64,000 nucleotides of DNA. It comes from Micropruina sp. GTDB taxonomy: Bacteria; Actinomycetota; Actinomycetes; Propionibacteriales; Propionibacteriaceae. This document shows, piece by piece, positions 9,023-17,772 of the stretch. The DNA is taken from NCBI GenBank assembly GCA_016716635.1, contig JADJVZ010000011.1, positions 124,001 to 188,000 on the forward strand, read 5' to 3'. The notes beneath the pieces were generated by a model. The model was not told the origin of the DNA. It worked only from the letters and a program-made list of their open reading frames with translations, and made no database searches. Each line of letters begins with the position of its first letter. Position 1 is the first letter of the stretch. The position numbers and the translations under genes were made by a program.

Positions 9023-9565
9023 GTGGCTGCGCGACCGACTCCCAAACCCCTCGACATGGTGAAGGCCATGGTCGTGCTGCTGATCCCGGTGATTTTGGCC
9101 TGGGCGTGGTTCAGCCGCGTCCCCGATGGGCCGACGATCACCCCTGTTGATTGGCAGACTGTCGCCACCACGGCCCGCGCGGAGTCGCCGTACCCGATCC
9201 TCACCCCCGAGAACCTGCCCAACACCTGGGTCGCCACGCGCGTCCATTGGTACAAGATCGGAAAGCTGGGCTTGGACGGCCAAGCCGTGCCCGGCAACAC
9301 ATGGCAGCTCGGCTTCCTGTCGCCCGAGAAGATCTTCATCGCCCTGGATCAGCGGGACGCCGAGACCGCGACGCTCATCAAACAGGTGACCAAGGGCGGG
9401 ACGTCCGACGGGGCCGTCACCATCGCCGGACGCACCTGGACCCGCTACGACTCACCCGATGGCCACACCAAAGCGCTGGTGCTCACCGAGCCGCCCGTGG
9501 TGAGCGCCGTGAGCGGCGACACTTCGTACGAAGGGCTTGCGGCGTTCGCGTCGACCCTTCGCTGA
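9023..9565 (+). CDS. DUF4245 family membrane-anchored protein
   Basis: A 180-residue protein; the GTG at 9023 is preferred because it keeps the basic leader (AARPTPKPLDMVKAM) typical of DUF4245, with an ATG at 9056 as alternative. One transmembrane helix (VVLLIPVILAWAWF) is followed by an extracytoplasmic domain with the conserved aromatic region VHWYKIGKLGLDGQAV and a C-terminal TSYEGLAAFASTLR. Function unknown; in mycobacteria DUF4245 proteins are found near glpX and other housekeeping genes. Confidence 0.83.
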   Translation: MAARPTPKPLDMVKAMVVLLIPVILAWAWFSRVPDGPTITPVDWQTVATTARAESPYPILTPENLPNTWVATRVHWYKIGKLGLDGQAVPGNTWQLGFLSPEKIFIALDQRDAETATLIKQVTKGGTSDGAVTIAGRTWTRYDSPDGHTKALVLTEPPVVSAVSGDTSYEGLAAFASTLR

Positions 9566-9700
9566 GCGCTCATCCCGACCGATTGCCCAATGGGTGGGCG
9601 GGACCTCTTTTACACCTGGTTTCCGGGGGCACAAACCAACATCGTCACGCACGCCCTCGACCGCCTGGGTGGAGGACTAGCCCGGCTGGGTTGAGCGGCG

Positions 9701-11533
9701 CTACTTTTGGACCAGCACGATTTCGACACGGCGGTTCTTCTGGCGTCCCGCGTCGTCGCCGTTCGAGGCGATGGGGTTGTTAGCCCCGAAGCCCTTCACC
9801 GTCATGCGCGAGGAGGTCACCCCGCCCTTCGATAAGGCGTCAGCCACCGACTGGGCGCGCTGTTCGGATAACGTCTGGTTCTTGTCCGCGGCGCCGGTGG
9901 AGTCGGTGTGACCCTGGACGCCGATCTGCGCTGTGCTGAAGTAGTTCAATACCGACGCCACCTTGGTGATGGTGGCCGAGGATTCGCTGCGGAGAGTCGC
10001 CGAGTTGTAGTCGAACAGGACGGTCTCCGGCAGGGTCAACACCAGGCCGTCGGGCGTCCGCTGGGCACCCAGTTCCTCGAGCGACTTCTCGACGGTGACC
10101 GCGCCCGCAGGATCGGTGGCGGGGCTCGGGGTTCCGCCCATCAGCGCGGAACGCACCATCGGCACCATGGCGCCCCCGGTGGTGGGAGCTTTGGTGATCT
10201 CGACGTTGCTTAAGGTCCACGTGGTGGCGGACGGGCTCGGCGACGGTACGGCTACCGAGGGCGGAGGCGTGGCGTTGCCGCTGGGCTCCACATCGACGAG
10301 TTTCGCGCCCGGTGCGCTGGGTGCTGGGATTGCGTTGAGAGGGATGTCCACGACGAGTGGCTTTCCTACTTTGAAGGTGGCCTTGAGTGACGTGGTCGCC
10401 GGGTCAATGGCGCCCGCGAAGACCAGCAAGATGTCCAGCGGCTCGCCGCTGCGCACAGCGAGGAGCCCGGTTCCGGCGGGTAGTAGTCGGTGCGTTGTTT
10501 GAGTGCCCTCCGCCAGGTAGGTCTCGTCCGAGGCCCCGGAAAGGTATTCCGACGACTTGCTGGCATTGGTGAACACCGCGTGTACTTGCACGTGGTCGGA
10601 GAGCACGGCAACGGAGTCGATCGACACGGTGACGGCAGCGCTGTCGCCAAAGGTGAGGGCGGGCGCGAAGGCCTTTGATGGCCGTGCTGTGTCGCCAGCG
10701 GCCGCAACCGCCAAAGAGTCGGCGTGGGTCGGGAGCGTCATTTGGATCGGGGTGAAGTCCCCGATGACGCCAGTGACAGCGAGGGTCAGTTTGGTGGCAT
10801 CGGGCTTCAAAGCGCCCATGAACCGGAGACTCCCTACGCTGTTGGCAAACTGCGGGGTGATCTTAGGGGCTGCCCCGATGAGCGCGTGGGCGGTGCCATC
10901 GGCCTCGGTGAGCGTGCACCGTTCCGGGTTCCAGTCGCAGATCCCTCCCATGCTAACGGCCGGAATGTTTGTCGTCGTCAAACGGTAAGTGGCCTCGGTG
11001 ATCATGCCCTGGCTGCGGATGGTGTCGACAAGGATCGACCCGTGAGCGGCGTGCGAGATGGCCGGGCCGAGGCCGGCCTGGCGTAAGGGTGCGGGCTGCC
11101 AGGCGACCGTCTTGTCGCCATCCGGGATGGGGATCTCCAAGATGGCCTTGTTCCACTTCAGGCGCAGGGCTTTCGCTTTGGGGTCGGGGAGGTTTGCCGA
11201 CACGGTGGCGGTGGCCAACGAATCAGCATCCATCGTCCGCTTGCCCGCGGCCTTATCGAGAGCGATTTCTTGGCCGCCGCTTGTGGTCAAGGTGGGATCA
11301 AACTCTCGATCGTGGGAAGCCGCAGCGGTCAGGCCCACCGTCACATTCAGCGTGATCGCGTTGCCTTGGCGTCGGATTTGGTCGGCCCGCATCGACACGG
11401 GGGCAGCGGTCACGCTGGGCGCCGGATCCTTGGAGACCTCCACGTTCGACCCACCCAGGGGGTTGGATCCGGATGTGCAGCCCCCGAGGACCAGCAGGCC
11501 GGTCAGCAGAGCAAGTACGGAACGGCTACGCAT
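9701..11533 (-). CDS. Secreted lipoprotein with C-terminal OmpA domain
   Basis: About 610 residues from the ATG at 11533, which has GGAG 8 nt upstream. A lipoprotein signal peptide is clear: MRSRSVLALLTGLLVLGGC with the lipobox LGGC. A long beta-rich region of unknown family follows, then a Pro/Ser-rich linker, and the C-terminal 110 residues form an OmpA-like peptidoglycan-binding domain (FDYNSATLRSESSATI, GHTDSTGAADKNQTLSEQRA, RQKNRRVEIVL, with the Asp and Arg that bind meso-diaminopimelate in the family). In this Gram-positive setting it probably tethers the membrane surface to peptidoglycan. Confidence 0.87.
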   Translation of the reverse strand: MRSRSVLALLTGLLVLGGCTSGSNPLGGSNVEVSKDPAPSVTAAPVSMRADQIRRQGNAITLNVTVGLTAAASHDREFDPTLTTSGGQEIALDKAAGKRTMDADSLATATVSANLPDPKAKALRLKWNKAILEIPIPDGDKTVAWQPAPLRQAGLGPAISHAAHGSILVDTIRSQGMITEATYRLTTTNIPAVSMGGICDWNPERCTLTEADGTAHALIGAAPKITPQFANSVGSLRFMGALKPDATKLTLAVTGVIGDFTPIQMTLPTHADSLAVAAAGDTARPSKAFAPALTFGDSAAVTVSIDSVAVLSDHVQVHAVFTNASKSSEYLSGASDETYLAEGTQTTHRLLPAGTGLLAVRSGEPLDILLVFAGAIDPATTSLKATFKVGKPLVVDIPLNAIPAPSAPGAKLVDVEPSGNATPPPSVAVPSPSPSATTWTLSNVEITKAPTTGGAMVPMVRSALMGGTPSPATDPAGAVTVEKSLEELGAQRTPDGLVLTLPETVLFDYNSATLRSESSATITKVASVLNYFSTAQIGVQGHTDSTGAADKNQTLSEQRAQSVADALSKGGVTSSRMTVKGFGANNPIASNGDDAGRQKNRRVEIVLVQK

Positions 11534-11959
11534 TGAGGTGACTCCCATCGCCCGTGAGGTGGCCCCCACCAACACTTCGTCACCTTAGGGGCAGGAAAGT
11601 TCGTCCGGAGCGAGCCCGAGAGCGGTGGGATCAATGGGACGTGTGCGTCAAATGGGACGGTCGTATCCCTAACTTTTGGCTAGGAGGTGGGGAAGATCTC
11701 GACCAAGAGGTTGGGGAAGATCTCGACCAAGAGGTTGGGGCAGATCTCGACCAAGAGGTTGGGGCAGAGCCGACCAGGAGGTTGGGGCAGAACCGGCTAG
11801 GAGGTTGGGGCAGGGCCGGCCGGGAGGTCGGGGTAACGTCCGCACGGAGGGTGGGGCGCCCTTCGCCGGGGCTGACAACGAACGCCCCTCGTCGGACGCC
11901 CCGGGTCTAGTCCCTTGCCCGCCCTGGTCGGCGACCACCTAGGGCGCACCCTACGTGGG
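11534..11959. other. Gene-free intergenic region holding a tandem array
   Basis: This 426-bp stretch separates the OmpA-domain lipoprotein gene from xseB. No reading frame here looks like a protein; the open frames across it simply translate the repeat. Its centre is the 8-copy 23/24-bp array described separately. The 5' flank (11534-11669) should contain the lipoprotein gene promoter, but no convincing -35/-10 pair was recognised. Confidence 0.7.
11670..11856. repeat. Tandem array of eight 23/24-bp units
   Basis: Eight head-to-tail units ending in GGAGGTTGGGG or a close variant: 11670-11692, 11693-11716, 11717-11740, 11741-11764, 11765-11787, 11788-11810, 11811-11833 and 11834-11856. The three units starting at 11693, 11717 and 11741 are 24 bp and nearly identical (core GATCTCGACCAAGAGGTTGG); the others are 23 bp and more diverged. 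The first and last units both start TAAC. The strand is strongly G-rich. There are no unique spacers between the units, so this is not a CRISPR array. Confidence 0.92.
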
Positions 11960-12226
11960 TCAGGCCTCCGGAGTGGGCGCCGTCGGACGGGCCGCGTCGA
12001 GCCGCGCGCGGGCGCCCTCAAGGTAGTCGCCGCACACTGTCGCCAGCGCCTCGGCGCGCTCCCAGAGTTCCAAGGACGCCGAGAGGCTCACCGAGCCGGA
12101 TTCGAGCTTCTGGACGATCTCGACCAACTGCTCGCGGGCCTCTTCGTAGCTGAGGTCCGGCTGTTTCACGGACACCGCGGGGCTCGGCTGCTTGGCCGCG
12201 GCTGCGGGAGTGGCTGACTTGGTCAT
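11960..12226 (-). CDS. xseB: Exodeoxyribonuclease VII small subunit
   Basis: An 88-residue XseB. The family core LSYEEAREQLVEIVQKLESGSVSLSASLELWERAEAL forms the helical hairpin that binds the large subunit, with a short Ala/Pro-rich N-terminal extension. Exonuclease VII degrades single-stranded DNA from both ends. It follows xseA with an ATGA overlap (12223-12226), the usual order, so the two chains are made from one transcript. Confidence 0.96.
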   Translation of the reverse strand: MTKSATPAAAAKQPSPAVSVKQPDLSYEEAREQLVEIVQKLESGSVSLSASLELWERAEALATVCGDYLEGARARLDAARPTAPTPEA

Positions 12227-13437
12227 GGGGTCTCCTTCGCCGAGACATCGAGATCGAGGGTGCCGTCGTTGAGGCGAGCTCGGACGCGCGCGCCCACCGT
12301 CACCTGAGTGATGGACGACACGGTGGCGCCGGAGGCGTCGCTCAAGACGGCGTAGCCGCGCTGCAGCGTGGCCTGGGGTGACATGGCCCGGGCACGGCTG
12401 ATGAGGTGGCCGATCGAGGAGGATTCCTCGCGCAACCGTGAGGCCATCGCCCGACGCTCCCGCGCGACCAGCAGGGCCAACACCTCGGCGTGACCGCTCA
12501 GCGAACTGGCCGGATCGCGCAGCACCGGACGGCTGCGCAGGTCGTTCAACCGCGCCTGCTCGATGCCGATCTTGCGGACCACCGCCCGGGTCGCCCGTTC
12601 GAGCGCCCGCCGGAGGGCGTCGCGTTCGGCGGCCGCGTCGGGGACGATGCGCTTGGCCGCGTCGGTCGGCGTCGAGGCCCGCAAGTCGGCCACCAGGTCG
12701 ATGATCGGAGTGTCGGTTTCGTGGCCGATCGCGGTCACGACCGGCGTGCGGCAGGCGTAGACGGCCCGCACCAGGGTCTCGTCCGAGAACGGCAACAGGT
12801 CTTCCAGGGACCCACCGCCGCGGGAGATCACGATCACGTCGACAAGGGGCTCTACGTCCAGCGCCCGCAGCGCCGCGACCACCTGCGGGACGCAGTTCGG
12901 CCCCTGCATCGTGGCGTAGCGGACGTCAATCTCGGCGGCCGACCACCGCCGTTGGACGTTCGTCAGCACGTCGCGCTCCGCCGCGCTGTTTTCGGCGGTG
13001 ATGAGCCCGATGCGCCGGGGCAGCACCGGCAGCCGCTTCTTCAGCGCAGGGTTGAATAGCCCCTCGGCCTGGAGGGCCCGCTTGCGTTGCTCAAGTTGGG
13101 CCAGCAGCCGGCCCTCTCCGGCCGGCCGAATGTCGCGGCATTCGAAGGTGAGCGAACCCGACTTCGTCCACACTGTCGGACGAACCTGGCACACCACCAC
13201 CGTGCCCTCGGCCAGCGGACCCGCGGCATCGAGCTCGGCCGCCGTCGTCGACAAGGTCACCGAAACCTCGGCCACGCGGTCGCGCAGCACCAGGAATTGG
13301 GTGGCGCTGGCCCGGCGCTTGATCTCGATCAGCTGACCCTCGACCCAGACCCCGCCCAGCCGCTCGACCCAGTCTTTGGTCGCGGCAACGACCGTCCGCA
13401 GCGGCTGCGGGCGTTCGGGAGACGAGGTGAGTGCCAC
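12223..13437 (-). CDS. xseA: Exodeoxyribonuclease VII large subunit
   Basis: A 404-residue XseA starting at GTG at 13437 (VALTSSPERPQPLRTV); upstream in-frame sequence is antisense to the PTS regulator and is excluded. It has an N-terminal OB fold (VWVEGQLIEIKRRASATQFLVLRD), then the catalytic domain with the family motifs RIGLITAENSAAERD and DVIVISRGGGSLEDLLPFSDE and the GHETDTPIIDLVADLRASTPT region. Length is near the family norm for actinobacteria. Coupled to xseB by a 4-bp overlap. Confidence 0.95.
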   Translation of the reverse strand: MALTSSPERPQPLRTVVAATKDWVERLGGVWVEGQLIEIKRRASATQFLVLRDRVAEVSVTLSTTAAELDAAGPLAEGTVVVCQVRPTVWTKSGSLTFECRDIRPAGEGRLLAQLEQRKRALQAEGLFNPALKKRLPVLPRRIGLITAENSAAERDVLTNVQRRWSAAEIDVRYATMQGPNCVPQVVAALRALDVEPLVDVIVISRGGGSLEDLLPFSDETLVRAVYACRTPVVTAIGHETDTPIIDLVADLRASTPTDAAKRIVPDAAAERDALRRALERATRAVVRKIGIEQARLNDLRSRPVLRDPASSLSGHAEVLALLVARERRAMASRLREESSSIGHLISRARAMSPQATLQRGYAVLSDASGATVSSITQVTVGARVRARLNDGTLDLDVSAKETP

Positions 13438-13475
13438 GCGGCTCAGCGTAACGGGCGGCTCCGACGTTTCTCGGC

Positions 13476-15389
13476 TCAGCTGTCCAGCAGCCTCATCAGC
13501 GCCGCCAGGAAGGTGGCTGAGTCGGCGGACGCCTCCACCAAGGCCGTGATGTTCGACCCGTCGGACAACAGCCGGATGAGTTCGTCCAACACATCGCGAA
13601 ACGTTTGGCGCCCGTCCGGGCTCAAGGCGAACAGCAACACCAGCCGAACCGAGGAGGACCCCCACGGGATCCCCTTGTCGCTGATGAGCACCGAGATCGC
13701 TGTCGCGTTGGCGTCCATGTGCATGGAGTGGGGGATGGCGAACTCCCCGCCGAAGGAGGTCGCCGAGCGCCGCTCCCGGTCGAGCACATCCGCCAGGAAG
13801 CCGGCCTCGGTGTAGCCGGCCTCGCCCATCCGGTCGCACATCAACTCCAACGCCTGTTCCTTGGCGGGCATGGTGGGGACGTGGAAGAAGAGTTGGGGGT
13901 CGATGAGCGTCCCGAGGGTGGCGCGGACGCGTCGACGTGCATTGCGCTGCCGTTCCGTCCGGACCGCGGAAAGGACGCCGTCCAGGTCTTCCGACGACAG
14001 GAACGGGCTCACCCGGATCACCGGCGCGGACGCATGGCCGCCGGGATCAACGACCGACACGATCAGGTCAGAGGTGACGTCCGCAAAATCGAAGTCCATG
14101 GTGGTGGCGATCTCTTCGATGATCGCCTGCCCGGCTAACTTGCGCGTCAATTTGTCCGCGAGGCTCTGGACCATCTCGTAGTACTTCGGTGCCACCAGGG
14201 TGATCGAGACCACGTCGCGCTGGTCAAGGAAGCGCATGTATTGCATGCCCATGTGCATGGAGAGGTAGTCGACCTCGCCGGGTGCCACCTCGACGCCCGT
14301 GCGCGTCTCCACGCGCTGCGCGAAGTAGAGCGCGAGGTCGTGGACCAGCGGGTGCTTGTTCTTGAAATCCTCGCCGAGCGGGTTCACCAACGACAGCCCT
14401 GAGTTCGCCCGAAGGATCATGTTTTGGACGTGCAGGGCCAGGTTGAGCAACATCGCCGGATCGGACGGACCCAACAGGTAGCGCGCTGCGACGTCGTCCA
14501 AGATCTCGGCCACCATGGTGCGGATGGTGGGGTCCACGACCAGTTCGGCGGCTTCTTGTTGGGAGTTGCGGACGGCGCGGACGGCGATCACCCCGTAGAG
14601 CGCCTGGAACTCCGCCTCCGGCAGCCGCACCTGGAAGTTGCCCTCCACGGCGTCCGTCAACCGCTGGCTCAAGTCGAGCACGAGCGGATCGGTGCGCGGC
14701 GGGCTCCATTCGGCCTGCGGGAGGGTGTGGCCGGCCCGTACCCGGTCGATCGTGATGGTCAGATGCACCAGCAGGTCCGACAAGGCAAACTCGTTGAACT
14801 CCAACGCGCACGATTCGATGGTGCTGGCCACCAGGTCCCGCAATTGGCGGAGGTTCACGTGGGAGTATTCGGCGGCGAAGGCCTGGTACGTGGCCGGTAT
14901 GAGCCCTTGGGCGGCATCGTGGAGCAACTGGCGGACCAGGCGCCTCCGGGAGCGTTCCGGGCCGAGCGTCCACACGTATTCGTGATCCCGCTTGAGAGCA
15001 ATGTCGTGCTGGCGGAAGAGGTCCCTGGCCCGCGTGAGGTCGGCCTCCAGGGTGGACTCGCTGACGAAAAGCTCGCCGGCGAGATCGTGGATGCTGACAG
15101 GGGCTGGCGCCTGGACAAGTGACCGGGCGAGGTATTGGAGGCGGCGGTCCGGCGTGTCGGGGATGAGGGAGACCCCCTGGCTGGCCTGATAGTCGGCGTA
15201 GGCCACCGGATCGACTTCGTAGCCGCGATGGCTCGCCTGGACCACCACGCGGCGACAGTTCAGATCACGCACGTAATTGCGGATCATGCGGGGGCTCACC
15301 TGGAGCCGCGACGCTAGCTCCTCGCCCGATAACGGGCGAGGAGCGCGAAGCAGGGCCTCAAGGAGGGCCTGGCGCTTGTCGGACGCCAT
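13476..15389 (-). CDS. PRD-domain transcriptional regulator with EIIB- and EIIA-like domains (LicR/MtlR type)
   Basis: A 637-residue regulator. Order: a winged helix (1-60, SGEELASRLQVSPRMIRNYV), a second helix-turn-helix (about 85-150), two PRD domains with conserved histidines (SDLLVHLTITIDRV; LNLALHVQNM and YLSMHMGMQY), an EIIB-like domain (about 415-490) that lacks the usual active Cys, and an EIIA domain at the C-terminus with active-site His in EFAIPHSMHMD. In this family EI/HPr- and EII-dependent phosphorylation sets activity according to sugar supply. It lies 14 bp downstream of the EIIB gene, so it probably controls the PTS genes, including its own operon. Confidence 0.93.
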   Translation of the reverse strand: MASDKRQALLEALLRAPRPLSGEELASRLQVSPRMIRNYVRDLNCRRVVVQASHRGYEVDPVAYADYQASQGVSLIPDTPDRRLQYLARSLVQAPAPVSIHDLAGELFVSESTLEADLTRARDLFRQHDIALKRDHEYVWTLGPERSRRRLVRQLLHDAAQGLIPATYQAFAAEYSHVNLRQLRDLVASTIESCALEFNEFALSDLLVHLTITIDRVRAGHTLPQAEWSPPRTDPLVLDLSQRLTDAVEGNFQVRLPEAEFQALYGVIAVRAVRNSQQEAAELVVDPTIRTMVAEILDDVAARYLLGPSDPAMLLNLALHVQNMILRANSGLSLVNPLGEDFKNKHPLVHDLALYFAQRVETRTGVEVAPGEVDYLSMHMGMQYMRFLDQRDVVSITLVAPKYYEMVQSLADKLTRKLAGQAIIEEIATTMDFDFADVTSDLIVSVVDPGGHASAPVIRVSPFLSSEDLDGVLSAVRTERQRNARRRVRATLGTLIDPQLFFHVPTMPAKEQALELMCDRMGEAGYTEAGFLADVLDRERRSATSFGGEFAIPHSMHMDANATAISVLISDKGIPWGSSSVRLVLLFALSPDGRQTFRDVLDELIRLLSDGSNITALVEASADSATFLAALMRLLDS

Positions 15390-15403
15390 GAGGGTTTTGG
15401 TAG

Positions 15404-15703
15404 CTACTTGGCAGCGAGCAAGGCGCGGGCTTGGGCCATGGCAGCCTTGCCGTCCATCATTCCGTAGGCCCGCATGTCGATGACGGCCACGGGGACGCCC
15501 AGGGGAATGGCGACCTTCTCGACGTCCTTGAGCTTGAACTTGATCTGCGGACCGAGCAGCACCACGTCGTACTTGGTGATGTTGTGCTCGAGTTCGTTGA
15601 CGGGCACCGCGTCAATCACGTCGTCGGCATCGGCGTTCTTCTTCATGTTGTTGGTGAGCAGGCTGGTGGACATGCCAGCAGCGCAGACGAGCAGGACTTT
15701 CAT
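15404..15703 (-). CDS. PTS lactose/cellobiose family EIIB component
   Basis: A 99-residue EIIB of the Lac/Chb family. The phosphorylated cysteine is in MKVLLVCAAGMSTSLLTNNM (Cys7), with the family regions DVVLLGPQIKF and the C-terminal AYGMMDGKAAM. It passes phosphate from EIIA to the incoming disaccharide bound by EIIC. Preceded by EIIA (26 bp) and followed by the PRD regulator. Confidence 0.95.
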   Translation of the reverse strand: MKVLLVCAAGMSTSLLTNNMKKNADADDVIDAVPVNELEHNITKYDVVLLGPQIKFKLKDVEKVAIPLGVPVAVIDMRAYGMMDGKAAMAQARALLAAK

Positions 15704-15729
15704 GGGGGTCTCCTTGGGATTGTGCGGGG

Positions 15730-16059
15730 TCAGGATGTGGCGAGAGTTGCGCGGTTTGCGGCGTGCAGGGCGAGGAACTCGTCCGCCAGGTCGCGCAGCA
15801 GGATTGCCGAGGACAGGTGGTCCTGGGCGTGGATGAGGATGATGTTCAGCGGGACGGGGTTGCCCCGGGCCTCGTCGGTCAACATGGATGTTTGAACGTT
15901 GTGCGCCTCGTGCAGACTGTCGTCGGCCTCGACGAGGAGGGCGGTTGCTGCCTCGGGGTTTCCTTCACGGGCTTCGCGGATGGCCATCATGCAGCTGGAC
16001 TTGGCGTTGCCGGCAAAGGAGATGATTTTGAAGGCGACCTCGTAGTCTGCGGGATTCAT
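15730..16059 (-). CDS. PTS lactose/cellobiose family EIIA component
   Basis: A trimeric helical EIIA of about 109 residues. The active His and the Asp that binds the trimer metal are in IILIHAQDHLSSAILLRDLADEF. The second of two adjacent ATGs (16059) is preferred: AGGAG lies 6 nt upstream of it but only 3 nt from the one at 16062. It is the first gene of the minus-strand arm and shares its promoter region with the EIIC gene. Confidence 0.94.
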   Translation of the reverse strand: MNPADYEVAFKIISFAGNAKSSCMMAIREAREGNPEAATALLVEADDSLHEAHNVQTSMLTDEARGNPVPLNIILIHAQDHLSSAILLRDLADEFLALHAANRATLATS

Positions 16060-16166
16060 CATCGGCTCCTGAACGTCCGGGCGTCGCTGACGTGGTTCGT
16101 CGGTTTCTACGCCGACCGGACGTTGTCAGCCTAGGAATGGCGAGGGGGGCCCTCCACCTGACAAGG

Positions 16167-16182
16167 TTCCGCGTTCGCGGAA
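16167..16182. promoter_or_regulatory. Putative regulator-binding palindrome 1
   Basis: TTCCGCGTTCGCGGAA, a perfect 7-bp inverted repeat with a 2-bp centre. It differs from the copy at 16212 only at the three positions 8-10. Likely operator for the PRD regulator encoded beside it; this link is inferred from position. Confidence 0.65.
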
Positions 16183-16211
16183 GTGTCCGGTACCCGCAGA
16201 ATATTGCTCGT

Positions 16212-16227
16212 TTCCGCGGCGGCGGAA
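16212..16227. promoter_or_regulatory. Putative regulator-binding palindrome 2
   Basis: TTCCGCGGCGGCGGAA, inverted arms TTCCGC / GCGGAA. Its centre is 45 bp from that of palindrome 1, close to four helical turns, so dimers on both sites would lie on about the same DNA face. Confidence 0.65.
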
Positions 16228-16377
16228 GACAATCCGTTGGAGGCGAACGGATCCCTCTCGACACGATGGGGGCACTCGACGACGTGTCGGTGCACCCCCA
16301 CTCCCGCGGGTCGCATCGTCACAGTTTCCCCGAACTCAGCGGCGTCGATTTGGACAGCCATTCAAAGGAGAAGAACC

Positions 16378-17772
16378 ATGGCCCCATCGTTCGGAGACGC
16401 GATCAGCGAAAAGCTGATTCCGCCCGTCCTCAAATTCGCCAATCTCAAGCCCATCACTGCCCTGAAGAACGGCATGATCGCGATCATGCCGCTGTCGATC
16501 ATCGGTTCGATCTTCCTGCTGCTGGCCTACTTCCCGATCACGGTGGTGGCGACCTTCTTCGCCAATGCGGGCCTCACCCCCATGCTCCTGCAGGTGTACT
16601 CAGCGACGTTCAGCATGATCGGCATCGTCGCCTGTTTCGCCATCGCCTATAACTACGTGAAGGCGTCCGGGCACGAGGCGCTGATCGCCGGCGTCGTCGC
16701 CATGTGTTCCTACATCCTGGTGATGGATCTCAGCGTCACCGACGCCAAGACGAAGGTCACCATTTCGAGCGCCATCGACATGGGCTGGACGGGCGCGCGC
16801 GGCATGATCGTCGGCATCATCGTGGGCGAGATCAGCGGCGTGATCTTCACCTGGTTCCTCGACAAGAAGATCACCATCAAGCTTCCGGACGGCGTCCCCC
16901 CGGCCGTCGCGAACTCCTTCACCGGGCTCATCCCCGGCGCCGTGATCTTGACCCTCTGGATGGTCGTCTGGGGTGCCTTCAAGGCCGCCGGCACCAACAT
17001 GATGGCTGCTATCTACAACGTGCTGCAGTTGCCCCTGCAAGGCCTCACCGATTCCCTCGGTGGCGTCATCGTGATCTCCTTGGCCATCCCGTTCCTCTGG
17101 TGGTTCGGTATCCACGGCTCCAGCATCGTGGGCGGCGTCATCACGCCGATGCTCACCGCGAACACCCAGGACAACCAGAAGATCCTGGACGCGGGCAAGG
17201 AACTCACCATCGCCAACGGCGGCCACATCGTCACCCAGCAGTTCATGGACAACTTCATGACCATGACCGGTTCCGGCGTGACCATCGGCATCGTCATCTA
17301 CATGGTGTTCTGGGCCAAGTCGGGCCAGTACAAGACCCTCGGCAAGCTGGCCGTCGGGCCCGCTGCGTTCAACATCAACGAGCCCATCACCTTCGGCACC
17401 CCGATCGTGATGAACCCGATCATGGCCATCCCCTTCATGCTCACCCCGCTGGTGGTGGCGTTGCTGGAGTACTTCGCGTTGGCTCTGGGGTTGATCCCGC
17501 TGTACAAGGGCATCATGGCGCCCTGGACGATGCCGCCGATTCTGTCGGGCTTCATCGTCGGCGACTGGCGCACCGCTCTGCTGCAAGCCGTCGCGTTGGC
17601 GATCTCGGTCGCCATGTACCTCCCGTTCATCCGCAAGGCCGACCAGTTGCTGCTCGCCGAAGAGGAGGCCGCCGAGGCCGAGTCCGCCCATGAGCTCGTT
17701 GTGCACGAGCACGAGGCCGAGCTGTTGGCCAAGGCCGAGGCCGCCGAAGCTGCCGCGAAGTCCGCCAAGTGA
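16378..17772 (+). CDS. PTS lactose/cellobiose family EIIC permease
   Basis: A 464-residue membrane permease starting at ATG after AAAGGAG with 7-nt spacing. Typical EIIC-Lac features are seen: N-terminal IPPVLKFANLKPITALKNGM, about ten helices, the substrate region WWFGIHGSSIVGGVITPML, and NINEPITFGTPIVMNP near the sugar-binding Glu. A charged Glu/Ala-rich tail of about 40 residues follows the last helix. It imports and phosphorylates a beta-disaccharide such as cellobiose with EIIA and EIIB. The stop overlaps the glycosidase start by 4 bp. Confidence 0.95.
   Translation: MAPSFGDAISEKLIPPVLKFANLKPITALKNGMIAIMPLSIIGSIFLLLAYFPITVVATFFANAGLTPMLLQVYSATFSMIGIVACFAIAYNYVKASGHEALIAGVVAMCSYILVMDLSVTDAKTKVTISSAIDMGWTGARGMIVGIIVGEISGVIFTWFLDKKITIKLPDGVPPAVANSFTGLIPGAVILTLWMVVWGAFKAAGTNMMAAIYNVLQLPLQGLTDSLGGVIVISLAIPFLWWFGIHGSSIVGGVITPMLTANTQDNQKILDAGKELTIANGGHIVTQQFMDNFMTMTGSGVTIGIVIYMVFWAKSGQYKTLGKLAVGPAAFNINEPITFGTPIVMNPIMAIPFMLTPLVVALLEYFALALGLIPLYKGIMAPWTMPPILSGFIVGDWRTALLQAVALAISVAMYLPFIRKADQLLLAEEEAAEAESAHELVVHEHEAELLAKAEAAEAAAKSAK

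Larger units (their letters stand above)
16063..16377. promoter_or_regulatory. Divergent PTS promoter region
   Basis: This 315-bp gene-free region lies between divergently read EIIA and EIIC genes and must hold both promoters. It contains two related 16-bp palindromes listed separately (16167-16182 and 16212-16227) and a wider-spaced inverted pair TTGTCAG / CTGACAA near 16123-16164. A good ribosome-binding site, AAAGGAG, precedes the EIIC start. No clear -35/-10 pair was recognised. Confidence 0.7.

Noticed and set aside
11670..11856. CRISPR array
   Set aside because: Units are contiguous without unique spacers, only 23/24 bp long, and no cas gene is near.
13438..13839. N-terminal extension of XseA
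   Set aside because: It lies antisense to the EIIA domain of the PRD regulator and lacks family sequence; the GTG at 13437 fits the family start.
16600..17712. His/Asp/Gly-rich open frame on the minus strand of the EIIC gene
   Set aside because: Composition is typical of an antisense shadow; EIIC on the plus strand is certain.
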